A stretch of 12,501 bases of DNA from Pseudomonadota bacterium (GCA_021802595.1 JAJZRT010000044.1:1-12501), one strand, 5' to 3'; numbered from the stretch's first letter, positions 1-6,873 are shown. Notes: generated from the letters alone by a model not told the origin. Numbers and translations: made by a program.

Positions 1-1062
1 CTGTCGACCCGGATGCTGGCGGAAATCAACCGCCCGTTCTCGCTGGCGGGCCATGAAATCGTGACCAGCCTCAGCATCGGCATCAGCCTCTACCCCCAGG
101 ACGGGGAAGATGTCAGCACCCTGCTGAAAAACGCCGACGCCGCCATGTACCGCGCGAAGGAAAAGGGGCGGAACGGCTATCAGTATTACTCGGACGAAAT
201 GACCACAGCGGGGATCGAGCGCCTGGAACTGGAAAGCGATCTGCGCCAGGCGCTGCAGCGGAACGAGCTGCGGGTGCATTACCAGCCCCAGGTCGATTTC
301 GCGAGCGGACGGATCGTCGGCGCGGAAGCGCTCGTGCGCTGGCAACACGCCACCCGCGGGTTGATCCCGCCGGCCGTGTTCATTCCGATGGCCGAGGACA
401 GCGGGATGATCGGCCCGATCGGCGAATGGGTCCTCAACACGGCATGCGCCGATGCCAGGGCCTGGCAGACGGCGGGCCTGCCAGACCTGCGGATGGCGGT
501 GAACGCCTCGGGTCGCCAGGTCGGCATCGACCACATGGTGGACAAGGTCGCCGCCGCCCTGAAGAACTCGGGCCTGGCCCCGCAATTCCTGGAGATCGAG
601 GTCACGGAAAGCGTGGTCATGCAGGATGCCACCCGGGCCATTTCGACGCTGAACGCGCTCAAGGACATGGGCGTCACGCTGGCCATCGATGATTTCGGTA
701 CCGGCTATTCGTCGTTGAGCTATCTGAAGCGTTTCCCGGTCAACAAGCTCAAGATCGACAAGTCCTTCGTGGACGGGATGGTGGACAACCCGGATGACGC
801 AGCGATCGTCATGGCCATCATCGCAATGGCGCAAAGCCTGCGGCACACGGTGATCGCCGAAGGTGTGGAAACCGAAGCGCAGGCCGAACGTTTGCGCGCA
901 TATGGCTGCGACGAAATGCAGGGCTATCTGTTCAGCCCCCCCCTGCCGCGCGACCAGTTTGCCGAATTGCTCCGTAACGCTTCCGCCGTCGCCGACGCCA
1001 GCGTGGACTCCGGCCATCAGCGCACAGACGCAGCGCGCGCCATCGGGGCGCGCGTGGCATGA
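1..1062 (+). CDS. GGDEF-EAL cyclic di-GMP protein, C-terminal part (5' end outside window)
   Basis: Frame 1 is open from the first base, so the gene begins upstream; the ATG at 13 lies inside the GGDEF domain and is not a real start. The first ~65 residues are the end of a GGDEF domain (SIGISLYPQDG, then NADAAMYRAKEKGRNGY); the GGDEF signature itself is off the window. The EAL phosphodiesterase domain follows (about residues 75-325) and looks catalytically complete: EALVRW, the Asn in MAVNAS, EVTES, DDFGTGYSSL, the Lys in KIDKSFV, EGVET and QGYLFSPPLP. It should therefore hydrolyse c-di-GMP to pGpG; whether the GGDEF half is active cannot be judged here. The last ~25 residues are a low-complexity tail. 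Upstream sensor domains (often PAS) are likely but unseen. The next gene is convergent. Confidence 0.95.
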   Translation: MSTRMLAEINRPFSLAGHEIVTSLSIGISLYPQDGEDVSTLLKNADAAMYRAKEKGRNGYQYYSDEMTTAGIERLELESDLRQALQRNELRVHYQPQVDFASGRIVGAEALVRWQHATRGLIPPAVFIPMAEDSGMIGPIGEWVLNTACADARAWQTAGLPDLRMAVNASGRQVGIDHMVDKVAAALKNSGLAPQFLEIEVTESVVMQDATRAISTLNALKDMGVTLAIDDFGTGYSSLSYLKRFPVNKLKIDKSFVDGMVDNPDDAAIVMAIIAMAQSLRHTVIAEGVETEAQAERLRAYGCDEMQGYLFSPPLPRDQFAELLRNASAVADASVDSGHQRTDAARAIGARVA

Positions 1063-1147
1063 CGCCGGACGCCATGTCCGCCAGGGCAACGCACCCGCCG
1101 TGGCGTTTCAATAGGGTGTTTTTCCACCGGGGCGGGAGGCAGCCTGC

Positions 1148-1474
1148 CTACGCCTGCCAGACCCCGTACCCTGCCTCGCGGAAATCGATGGCCAGTTCCA
1201 CCTCAAGGTCGCGCGCCTCGTCATAGGACATCGGGTCATAGAGCTCGTATAGATCGGGCAGCAGGTGCAGGCCGAACTGTTTCACAAAGCGGTTGGACTG
1301 GATGCCCGCCTTGTGCTTGTCGAAACGCACGTCGGGATCCAGCCCCGTCATGCCGACGTAGAGGCAGGGCTTGCCCGCGATGTAGCCGGGGTTGGCTTTC
1401 CTGAACCGGCCTTCGTACAGCACGTTCTTCGACAGTTCGATCACATAGACGTGATAGTGGTCCCGGCGTCCCAT
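1148..1474 (-). CDS. small GIY-YIG nuclease-like protein
   Basis: A 108-residue protein with the GIY-YIG fold pattern. HVYVIEL at residues 8-14 stands in for the GIY strand and CLYVGMTG at 37-44 for the YIG strand. These are followed by R50, H54 and a downstream acidic helix with E91/E93 that could supply the metal-binding Glu. The motif is degenerate (VYV/YVG), so nuclease activity is uncertain; many stand-alone members have no known role. The open frame runs back to 1555, but that would overlap the upstream GGDEF gene by 68 bases. The ATG at 1474 lies 13 bases after that gene's stop and immediately precedes the conserved fold, so I chose it. The spacing suggests co-transcription with the cyclase gene. 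No functional link between the two is visible. Confidence 0.75.
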   Translation of the reverse strand: MGRRDHYHVYVIELSKNVLYEGRFRKANPGYIAGKPCLYVGMTGLDPDVRFDKHKAGIQSNRFVKQFGLHLLPDLYELYDPMSYDEARDLEVELAIDFREAGYGVWQA

Positions 1475-1487
1475 CGTTTCGTTCACA

Positions 1488-2720
1488 TCAGCGCTGCGGA
1501 TCGACCGGGATGTCGGCCTGGCGGAACGTGCCCTTGCCATCGCGTTTTGCGGCATACAGCGCGGCGTCGGCTTTCTTCAGCAGCGTATCCAGCGTTTCCC
1601 CGTCCTCGCAGCACAGGGCGATTCCCACCGACGCCCCGATGCGCGCGGTTCCGCCGCTGGCCAGCGGAATGGGCTGGCACAGGCTGTTCACCACGCGGCT
1701 GGCCGCCTCGCGCGCCGCCTCCGCGCTGTCGACCTGGGCCAGCACGATGACGAACTCGTCGCCGCCGAAACGGGCGATCACATCAGACTCCCGGAGCAGC
1801 TGCTTCATCCGCTGTGCCGCGGTCAGGAGCACCGCATCGCCCGCGGCATGCCCATACCGGTCGTTGACCGCCTTGAAGTCATCCAGATCGACGGCCAGCA
1901 CGGCCATCTGTTTCCCCGAGCGCCTCGCGCCGGCGATCAGGTGCTTTTCGTTTTCGTTCAGGAAACGCCGGTTGGCCAGGCCAGTCAGCGGGTCGCGCAG
2001 GCTGAGTTGCCGGATCGTCTGCTCGGCATGGATGCCGGCCCGGATCAGGCGAACGGTTTCCCGGTACAGTCCGAACAGGGCCAGCGCCATCCACAGTCCG
2101 GCCATCCCCAGCAACGCCGACGACAGGGCCTCGCCGCGGGTGCGCGCCGCTTCGCGCATTTCCAGCTGGTTCAGTTCCTCGCGTTCGGTATCGATCAGGA
2201 TGCGGTGGATCTGTTCGATGGCCGATTTGTCGAAGCCCCCGAGCCCCCGTTCTGGAGGCGGCGTTGCAGCGCCGCCCGCCGCGCTTTGCTGGAGTGAGCT
2301 TAACCCGGTCTCCAGCGCGGCCTGCAGGGCCGGCAGGGGCGCCAGGCGGGCGGCCTGGGCAACGTCGGCACCGACCAGGGCGATCAGCTGCGCCGCACCG
2401 GGGCACGACGACGGGCGGCAGATCAGCCTGGGATCAAGATCGGCGGGGTTTTGCGACTCGGCGTACTTGCGGACCGCGTTGTCCAGGTTGAGCAGGTAGG
2501 TGCGCAGCGCGTTGATGTACGCGATGACCTGTCGTGCATGTTCCACCGAGCGGACGGCCGCTTCCGAGCGCTGGTGCTGGTAGACGATCATGGCGAACAG
2601 CACCGTGATGATGAGGGCGAAGATCAGCAGGCCCTTCTGGAGAACCCGCCGGAATCCGGCAAAGGCGGATCCCTCGATTGGGGTTTGCGAGGGCGACGTG
2701 ACCGGATTCATTTCAGGCAT
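1488..2720 (-). CDS. membrane-anchored GGDEF diguanylate cyclase
   Basis: A 410-residue inner-membrane diguanylate cyclase (2 GTP to c-di-GMP). A short cytoplasmic N-terminus is followed by TM1 at ~29-47, a ~150-residue periplasmic sensor region rich in helix (CHASE3-like in layout, not identified with certainty), TM2 at ~199-217, and a GGDEF domain from ~238. The active site is RFGGDEF at 317-323. The product-inhibition I-site RESD at 310-313 sits the canonical five residues before GGDEF. DPLTGLANRR and ASVGIAL are also typical. The periplasmic part has two cysteines (C101, C106) close enough to form a disulfide. An in-frame ATG three codons later (2711) is a possible alternative start; neither has a strong ribosome site. 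It lies 112 bases downstream of nrsF, with its own possible promoter at 2759-2788. Confidence 0.93.
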   Translation of the reverse strand: MPEMNPVTSPSQTPIEGSAFAGFRRVLQKGLLIFALIITVLFAMIVYQHQRSEAAVRSVEHARQVIAYINALRTYLLNLDNAVRKYAESQNPADLDPRLICRPSSCPGAAQLIALVGADVAQAARLAPLPALQAALETGLSSLQQSAAGGAATPPPERGLGGFDKSAIEQIHRILIDTEREELNQLEMREAARTRGEALSSALLGMAGLWMALALFGLYRETVRLIRAGIHAEQTIRQLSLRDPLTGLANRRFLNENEKHLIAGARRSGKQMAVLAVDLDDFKAVNDRYGHAAGDAVLLTAAQRMKQLLRESDVIARFGGDEFVIVLAQVDSAEAAREAASRVVNSLCQPIPLASGGTARIGASVGIALCCEDGETLDTLLKKADAALYAAKRDGKGTFRQADIPVDPQR

Positions 2721-2758
2721 GCTTTTCAGGCATTTCAGGCGTGGCGGCGCAGGATATC

Positions 2759-2788
2759 AAAATAGGCTTGCCCCGTTGGGCCCGTCAA
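2759..2788 (-). promoter_or_regulatory. possible sigma-70 promoter for the GGDEF gene
   Basis: Read on the minus strand, TTGACG (2788-2783) and TATTTT (2764-2759) are separated by 18 bases and lie about 40 bases before the GGDEF start at 2720. It is placed in the 112-base gap after nrsF, so the cyclase may have a promoter independent of sigF-nrsF. No TGTAACC-type motif is seen here. Just downstream, three copies of TTTCAGGC (plus-strand 2711-2718, 2724-2731, 2733-2740) surround the start codon; their meaning is unknown. Confidence 0.35.
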
Positions 2789-2832
2789 GGCGGAGGAAAG
2801 TTCTCGGGAAACGGACGGGGCGCCGCTCGGCG

Positions 2833-3474
2833 CTACCAGCGCAACAGGTGGCGCCCCAGCAGGGCGCCCGCCGCAGCGGGGGCCAGCATGCCGATCAGGT
2901 ACCAGGTGCCGATGAACGGGGCCGCCATTTCGGGACAGTGCAGGCAGTAGACCAGCCCCCCGATGGTGCCGGATAGCAGGCCCGCAGCCGCGCCGGCCAG
3001 CGGCAGGCGGGTCGGCGCCAAGTCGCGCATCGCCCACATCGTCGCGGCGAACATCGGCGCCGACAGCATGGCGATGAGGAAGGGGCAGACGGCCCAGGTC
3101 GTGCCCAGCATCAGCCCCATGCGCTCGTCGGGCTGGGCGTCGGCCAGCACGTAGGCCGCGAGCGCCCACATGGCCACGACCGGCACGGCCAGCGCGATCA
3201 GCACGCGGTCGAGGTGGGCGCCCGGCTGCGACAGCCGCAACACGGCCAGCAGGCTGGCCGCGGCCAGCGAGCCGACGTAGCCGATCTTGGCCCAGAACAT
3301 CGGCAACTGCGCCGCGGCCGCCAGGTCGGGACGCACGCCGAGCAGACCGAGCATCAGCAGGGTGGCCGCGACCACGCCCGCGGCGATGGCCGTTGCGTAG
3401 CGTCGTGCGGCGGCATGCCGCGCGACGCGGCCTTCCCCGGCCGCCAGCAACGCTACCAGATCATCGGTTTTCAT
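2833..3474 (-). CDS. nrsF: NrsF-like anti-sigma factor (DUF1109 membrane protein)
   Basis: A 213-residue polytopic inner-membrane protein with six hydrophobic segments (about 27-47, 58-79, 90-111, 123-147, 157-176, 187-208) and a short cytoplasmic N-terminus that would hold the sigma factor. This is the DUF1109/NrsF layout. Cysteines at C130 (WAVCPF) and C177/C180 (YCLHCPEM) fall at loop or membrane edges. Work on the Caulobacter family member found two conserved cysteines needed for stress sensing, and C130 and C180 are the likely equivalents. Its ATG overlaps the sigF stop by four bases (ATGA), which indicates translational coupling and balanced expression. The expected role is to hold SigF inactive until oxidant or metal stress modifies the cysteines. 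Family assignment is firm; the stimulus here is inferred. Confidence 0.93.
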   Translation of the reverse strand: MKTDDLVALLAAGEGRVARHAAARRYATAIAAGVVAATLLMLGLLGVRPDLAAAAQLPMFWAKIGYVGSLAAASLLAVLRLSQPGAHLDRVLIALAVPVVAMWALAAYVLADAQPDERMGLMLGTTWAVCPFLIAMLSAPMFAATMWAMRDLAPTRLPLAGAAAGLLSGTIGGLVYCLHCPEMAAPFIGTWYLIGMLAPAAAGALLGRHLLRW

Positions 3475-4016
3475 GATGTCCCTCGAATCAATGCGGCCAG
3501 TGCCTTCATGCCGCGGTGGACCCCGATCTTGATCGCCGACTCCGACATGCCCGTGCGCTGCGCGGCCTCCGTCACCGACAGGCCTTCCAGCTTGGTATGG
3601 ACGATCGGCAGCCGCTGCCGGTCGGGCAGCTGGTCGAGCAGCTTGCCCAGATCACGGCGCGCCTCGGCAGCCGCGCTGTCGGCCACGTCCAGAAAATCCG
3701 TTTCGTCGTCGATCGGGTCGGTGAGCGCCTCGTGGCTCGCGCGCCGGCGCAGCAGGTCGACCAGCTTGTACTTGGCAATCGCGTGCACCCAGGCCGTCAG
3801 CGGCTGGCCAGCGTCGTAGGTGTGACGCTTGTTGTGAATGGCGAGCAGCGTTTCCTGCACGAGATCCTCCACTTCGTCCGGCAAACGGGCCAGACGCTTC
3901 CGGAAATAGGCGCGCAGGTGCGTGCTCATTTCCGCGAGAAATGCCTGGTAGGCGGAGGTCTCGCCATCGAGCCCGCGAATCAGCCCATCCCTGAGCCGCG
4001 ACTCGCTGGTGTTCAT
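3471..4016 (-). CDS. sigF: ECF RNA polymerase sigma factor, SigF type
   Basis: A 181-residue ECF sigma factor. Region 2 spans ~20-92 ([21 protein letters not shown], then [18 protein letters not shown]) and region 4 spans ~122-175 (LPDRQRL, then the helix-turn-helix [28 protein letters not shown]). The open frame also has ATGs at 4043 and 4034. I chose 4016 because AGAAGG sits just before it. In addition, the predicted SigF promoter (-10 at 4037-4034) would start RNA near 4027, downstream of the two earlier ATGs. It is followed by nrsF with a 4-base overlap. The pairing with a DUF1109 anti-sigma factor and the downstream MsrP/MrpX genes identifies it as SigF-like. It should be autoregulated and drive the divergent operon. 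Confidence 0.93.
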   Translation of the reverse strand: MNTSESRLRDGLIRGLDGETSAYQAFLAEMSTHLRAYFRKRLARLPDEVEDLVQETLLAIHNKRHTYDAGQPLTAWVHAIAKYKLVDLLRRRASHEALTDPIDDETDFLDVADSAAAEARRDLGKLLDQLPDRQRLPIVHTKLEGLSVTEAAQRTGMSESAIKIGVHRGMKALAALIRGTS

Positions 4017-4033
4017 CCGGTCCTTCTCGGTCA

Positions 4034-4060
4034 TTCGTTGCATGGGGGTGTCTGGTTACA
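4034..4060 (-). promoter_or_regulatory. SigF-type ECF promoter for sigF-nrsF
   Basis: On the minus strand TGTAACC (4060-4054) is followed after exactly 16 bases by CGAA (4037-4034). This agrees with the GTAACC-N16-CGAA motif that I recall being reported for SigF of Caulobacter. The predicted RNA start near 4027 gives a leader of only about 10 bases containing the AGAAGG ribosome site for the ATG at 4016. It implies positive autoregulation of the sigma factor. Confidence 0.85.
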
Positions 4061-4116
4061 GGCCCGCTGAAATTTATTTCGGTCGCCGCCGTCCGCGGGA
4101 AATTTTTCCATGGGCT

Positions 4117-4143
4117 TGTAACCCGCCGCCCGTTCAGCACGAA
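4117..4143 (+). promoter_or_regulatory. SigF-type ECF promoter for the DUF1223-msrB operon
   Basis: TGTAACC (4117-4123), a 16-base spacer and CGAA (4140-4143) form an exact copy of the motif found on the opposite strand at 4060-4034. The predicted start near 4150 leaves a leader of about 65 bases before the ATG at 4217, which has GAGGAG at 4204-4209 as ribosome site. I found no further copy of the motif in the downstream gaps, so this promoter may drive all six genes up to msrB, though mrpX could have an additional one. Confidence 0.85.
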
Positions 4144-4216
4144 CTAGCCATCATAACGCACGCAATCGGCCTGTCCCGGCCGTTGCGCGACCCGAACCGA
4201 ACCGAGGAGACCCGGC

Positions 4217-4993
4217 ATGAATCTGCAAGCGATCGTTCTGGCTACCGTGCTGCTGGCGGTTACGACGCCCGTCATCGCCGGCGCGGCCTGCGAGGTGCGT
4301 AGCGGCCCGCACATGGCCGCCCTGATCGAGCTGTATACCTCGGAAGGATGTTCCAGCTGCCCGCCGGCAGACCGGCAGCTCATGCAGTTGAATAGCGTTC
4401 TGGATGCCTCTGCCGAGGCGGTGCCGCTGGCGTGGCACGTTGGCTACTGGGACCGTCTGGGCTGGACCGACCGCTTCGCGCAGGACCGCTTTGCAGAACG
4501 CCAGGCAGGGCTGGCGCAGGCCAATCGCCAGCGGACGGTCTACACGCCGGAGTTCTTCGTCGCCGGGGCCGAAATCCGGTCATGGCGGCGGTCCCTGCGC
4601 GACGTCGTGCGCGACGTGAATGCCCGGCCCGCCCTGGCCGCGATCCGCCTGCATGCGGCCGTGTCGCCGGGCCGCATCCTCGCGCTCGACGCTGCGGCGA
4701 CGGCACCCGCCGACAACAACGCGGCGGTGCTGTACCTGGCCGTCGCCGAGAATGGCCTGGCCAGCGAGGTCAAGGCCGGCGAGAACACGGGTGCGACGCT
4801 GCGGCATGACCATGTCGTGCGCGCATGGCTTGGCCCTTTCCCTCTGTCGGGCGGAAAAGCCCAGGTGCGGCGCGAGGTCGCGCTGCCGGCGGGCTGGCAG
4901 CGCGATCGCCTGGAAGCGGTCGCGTTCGTGCAGGACGAACGATCCGGCGAAGTGCTGCAGGCCTTGCGCACCGTTCCCTGTCCCGGCGCATGA
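4217..4993 (+). CDS. secreted DUF1223 thioredoxin-fold protein
   Basis: A 258-residue exported protein: Sec signal peptide at 1-~24 (hydrophobic core VLATVLLAVTTPVIAGA), then a thioredoxin-like domain starting LIELYTSEGCSSCPPADRQL, with CSSC at 45-48. HVGYWDRLGWTDRFA at ~74-88 and YTPEFFVAG at 109-117 (a cis-proline-loop equivalent) are hallmarks of DUF1223. Two more cysteines lie near the ends of the mature protein (C25, C255). The biochemical role of the family is not established. As first gene behind the SigF promoter and before three methionine sulfoxide reductases, a job as a periplasmic thiol donor or thiol repair protein is plausible, but this is inference. Its stop overlaps a possible ATG of the next gene (4990). 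Confidence 0.88.
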   Translation: MNLQAIVLATVLLAVTTPVIAGAACEVRSGPHMAALIELYTSEGCSSCPPADRQLMQLNSVLDASAEAVPLAWHVGYWDRLGWTDRFAQDRFAERQAGLAQANRQRTVYTPEFFVAGAEIRSWRRSLRDVVRDVNARPALAAIRLHAAVSPGRILALDAAATAPADNNAAVLYLAVAENGLASEVKAGENTGATLRHDHVVRAWLGPFPLSGGKAQVRREVALPAGWQRDRLEAVAFVQDERSGEVLQALRTVPCPGA

Positions 4994-5001
4994 GGTTCGA
5001 C

Positions 5002-5610
5002 ATGAGCACCTTCAAAACCGGCGACACCCGCGCCATCCATCCGCTGTGGCTGCGCGTCACGCACTGGCTGAACGCGCTGGCCGTGGCGCTCATGGTCACG
5101 AGCGGCTGGCGCATCTACAATACCTCGCCACTGTTCGATTTCAGTTTTGCTGACGCCATCACCCTGGGCGGCTGGCTCGGCGGCGCGCTGCAATGGCACT
5201 TCGCGGCGATGTGGCTGCTGGCCGGCAATGGCCTTGCCTACCTGCTGCTCAATACGGGTAGCGGCCGTCTGCGGAAGAAGTTCCTCCCGCTGGCACCGCG
5301 CGCGCTGTGGGCCGATCTCGCTGCCGCCTTGCGTGGACAGCTGTCGCATGCGGACCCGTGTGCCTACAATAGCGTCCAGCGCCTGGCCTATCTTTTCGTC
5401 ATGGCGGACAGCGTGCTGCTGGTGCTGTCGGGCCTGGTGCTGTGGAAGTCGGTGCAGTTCTCCTTGTTGCGCGAACTGCTGGGCGGCTACGAGGCGGCGC
5501 GCCAGGTACATTTCTTCGCCATGGCGGCACTGGTCGGTTTCGTCGCCATTCACCTGCTCATGGTGGCGCGGGTGCCGCGCACCCTGCGCGCCATGACGCT
5601 CGGAAGATAG
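5002..5610 (+). CDS. b-type cytochrome (YedZ1-like cytochrome b561 family)
   Basis: A 202-residue membrane protein with four predicted TM helices (~18-36, ~60-83, ~127-148, ~167-189) and histidines suited to axial haem ligation: H13/H21 before or in TM1, H66 in TM2, H170 and H184 at TM4. This is the Ni/Fe-hydrogenase/thiosulfate-reductase b-type cytochrome pattern, not the six-helix MsrQ type. It likely passes quinol electrons across the membrane to the molybdoenzyme encoded 8 bases downstream, as proposed for YedZ1 in Azospira. The ATG at 5002 has GAGG at 4992-4995 in front. An in-frame ATG at 4990 overlaps the previous stop and would add MRFD. The much longer upstream open frame to 4825 overlaps DUF1223 and is not coding. 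Confidence 0.9.
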   Translation: MSTFKTGDTRAIHPLWLRVTHWLNALAVALMVTSGWRIYNTSPLFDFSFADAITLGGWLGGALQWHFAAMWLLAGNGLAYLLLNTGSGRLRKKFLPLAPRALWADLAAALRGQLSHADPCAYNSVQRLAYLFVMADSVLLVLSGLVLWKSVQFSLLRELLGGYEAARQVHFFAMAALVGFVAIHLLMVARVPRTLRAMTLGR

Positions 5611-5618
5611 GGAAAACC

Positions 5619-6386
5619 ATGATCAAGCATTCCCCTCTGGCAGATGGCGACGCAGTGGTGAAAGCGGCGCTGGACCGCATCGAGCAGCCCGCCCGCCGCC
5701 TCTTCATGCGCCGCACGCTGACGCTCGGCGGCCTGTCGTTGCTGACCGGCTGTTCGATCACCGACACCCCGGGCGCCGAGGCCGCCCTGGAGACAATCTC
5801 GCGCCTCAACGACCAGGCCCAGGCCTGGCTGTTCGACCCCAACCGGCTGGCGCCGACCTACCCGGATTCCATGATCGTGCGGCCGTTCCCGTTCAACGCC
5901 TTCTACGATGAGGACAGGGTACCGGACGTGGATGCAGGAAGCTTCCGCCTGGAGGTCAGCGGCCGGGTGGCGGACAAGCGTGCCTGGTCGCTGCCCGCGC
6001 TGCGGGCCCTGCCGCAGACCGACCAGGTCACGCGGCACATCTGCGTCGAAGGCTGGAGCGCCATCGGCAAGTGGGGCGGCGTGCCGTTCTCGCTGTTCCT
6101 GCGCCGGGTGGGCGCCGACCTCGATGCGAAGTACGTCGGCTTCAAGTGCGCCGACGACTACTACACCAGCATCGACATGCCGACCGCGCTGCACCCGCAG
6201 ACCCTGCTGGCCCTGACCTTCGACGGGCAGACGCTGCCCCGCCGCCACGGCTTCCCGATTAAGCTGCGCATGCCGACCAAGCTCGGCTACAAGAATCCCA
6301 AGCATATCCAGGCGATCTTCGTCACCAACACCTACCCCGGGGGCTACTGGGAAGACCAGGGGTATAACTGGTTCGGTGGCAGCTGA
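5619..6386 (+). CDS. yedY1: YedY1/MsrP-like periplasmic molybdoenzyme (methionine sulfoxide reductase)
   Basis: A 255-residue sulfite-oxidase-fold molybdopterin enzyme. The molybdenum-ligating cysteine is C142 in RHICVEGWSAIGKWGG; other conserved stretches are KYVGFKCADDYYTSIDMP (172-188), GFPIKLRMPTKLGYKNPKHI (211-230) and GYWEDQGYNW (242-251). The N-terminus carries twin arginines (R31-R32) before a hydrophobic stretch ending in LLTGC45. Tat export is expected, and the lipobox may make it a lipoprotein. Family members reduce protein methionine sulfoxide in the periplasm; in Azospira the homologue reduces oxidised MrpX. Here the cytochrome is just upstream and the MrpX-like peptide just downstream, the same partnership. 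I chose ATG 5619 because it follows the cytochrome stop by 8 bases; the open frame extends to 5442 through the cytochrome gene. Confidence 0.92.
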   Translation: MIKHSPLADGDAVVKAALDRIEQPARRLFMRRTLTLGGLSLLTGCSITDTPGAEAALETISRLNDQAQAWLFDPNRLAPTYPDSMIVRPFPFNAFYDEDRVPDVDAGSFRLEVSGRVADKRAWSLPALRALPQTDQVTRHICVEGWSAIGKWGGVPFSLFLRRVGADLDAKYVGFKCADDYYTSIDMPTALHPQTLLALTFDGQTLPRRHGFPIKLRMPTKLGYKNPKHIQAIFVTNTYPGGYWEDQGYNWFGGS

Positions 6387-6409
6387 GTCCGCTCGGCTGC
6401 GCTGATACA

Positions 6410-6428
6410 TGGCATGTTGCCAATTTTT
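6410..6428 (+). terminator. weak terminator-like hairpin before mrpX
   Basis: TGGCA-TGT-TGCCA (6410-6422) is followed by ATTTTT. The stem has only five pairs, so full termination is unlikely; it may reduce read-through or mark an RNA processing site that sets mrpX levels apart from yedY1. No convincing promoter is seen in the 68-base gap. Confidence 0.25.
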
Positions 6429-6454
6429 CGTAAACCAAATCTAAGGAGTTCACC

Positions 6455-6760
6455 ATGAGCAAAATGATCGCAACCCTGATGTGTCTCGGCCTGTTCGCCG
6501 CCGGTGGCAGCGCTCTTGCCGCCGATTCCATGGGCAAGGACGCCATGTCCCATGACGGCATGGCCAAGGACGGCATGGCCAAGGACGGCATGAAGAAGGA
6601 TGAGATGGGCCAGTCCGCCATGCACAAGAAGGAAACCAGGGCCATGAAGAAATCAATGAAGAAGGAAACCATGGGCAAGAGCGATATGTCCAAGGATTCC
6701 ATGGGCAAGGACAGCATGGGCAAGGACAGCATGGGCAAGGACAATATGATGAAGCACTAA
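6455..6760 (+). CDS. mrpX: MrpX-like secreted methionine-rich peptide (MxKDx pentapeptide repeats)
   Basis: A 101-residue precursor. Sec signal peptide 1-22 ends in SALA, leaving a ~79-residue mature peptide with 16 methionines (about 20%), many Lys and Asp, and no cysteine or aromatic residue apart from histidines. Methionines recur every five residues at 26-56 (seven) and at 73-98 (six), with consensus MGKDS/MAKDG. The middle (57-72) breaks the phase. This matches the pentapeptide MXKDX repeat family and MrpX of Azospira suillum, a sacrificial scavenger of hypochlorite regenerated by YedY1. AAGGAG precedes the ATG by 6 bases, a strong ribosome site fitting high expression. It is probably disordered. 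A copper-binding role for such Met-rich peptides is an alternative, but the context favours oxidant scavenging. Confidence 0.92.
   Translation: MSKMIATLMCLGLFAAGGSALAADSMGKDAMSHDGMAKDGMAKDGMKKDEMGQSAMHKKETRAMKKSMKKETMGKSDMSKDSMGKDSMGKDSMGKDNMMKH
6530..6622 (+). repeat. 15-base coding repeats, first array of mrpX
   Basis: Six 15-base periods starting at Met26 and ending at Met56, consensus ATGGCCAAGGACGGC. Two units (around 6560-6590) are nearly identical at DNA level. The period equals five codons, so gain or loss of units keeps the frame. Confidence 0.85.
6671..6748 (+). repeat. 15-base tandem coding repeats, second array of mrpX
   Basis: Five units of consensus ATGGGCAAGGACAGC from 6671. 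Units 6701-6715 and 6716-6730 are identical and 6731-6745 differs only in its last codon, while the first two are diverged. This indicates recent unit duplication, by slippage or unequal recombination, at the 3' end of the array. Confidence 0.9.
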
Positions 6761-6777
6761 GTGCCCGCCGCTCGGTT

Positions 6778-6852
6778 GCATCCGATTGTCCTCTCGGGGC
6801 CGGATGCAGCCGACCTGCCGCATCCGGTTGAACCGGGTTCGGTTCAACCGGA
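6778..6852 (+). promoter_or_regulatory. competing hairpins in the mrpX-msrA gap
   Basis: Three stems can form in the 113-base gap. Stem A pairs GCATCCG (6778-6784) with CGGATGC (6801-6807). Stem B pairs CCGGATGC (6800-6807) with GCATCCGG (6820-6827). Stem C is a perfect 12-pair stem, TCCGGTTGAACC (6823-6834) with GGTTCAACCGGA (6841-6852) around a 6-base loop. B excludes both A and C. No run of T follows C, so it is not a classical terminator; it ends 9 bases before the GGAGG of msrA. It could protect the upstream mRNA 3' end, attenuate msrA, or bind a regulator as DNA. Confidence 0.55.
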
Positions 6853-6873
6853 CAAAGACAATGGAGGTCCATC

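Noticed and set aside
1063..1147. Possible terminator between the convergent EAL and GIY-YIG genes
   Set aside because: Only a small AGGCA/TGCCT stem is seen near 1138-1150 and it is not followed by a run of T on either strand.
4017..4043. Upstream ATG starts of sigF at 4043 and 4034
   Set aside because: The first lies inside the promoter spacer and the second overlaps the -10 element; both precede the predicted transcript start, and the better ribosome site belongs to 4016.
4540..6410. Two long minus-strand frames (337 and 286 codons) opposite the DUF1223, cytochrome and molybdoenzyme genes
   Set aside because: They lack recognisable domains and are antisense to genes with clear catalytic motifs and ribosome sites.
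6530..6748. Short regularly spaced repeats that could suggest a CRISPR array or minisatellite
   Set aside because: The repeats are contiguous without spacers, have a period of exactly five codons, and lie inside the mrpX coding frame after a signal peptide.
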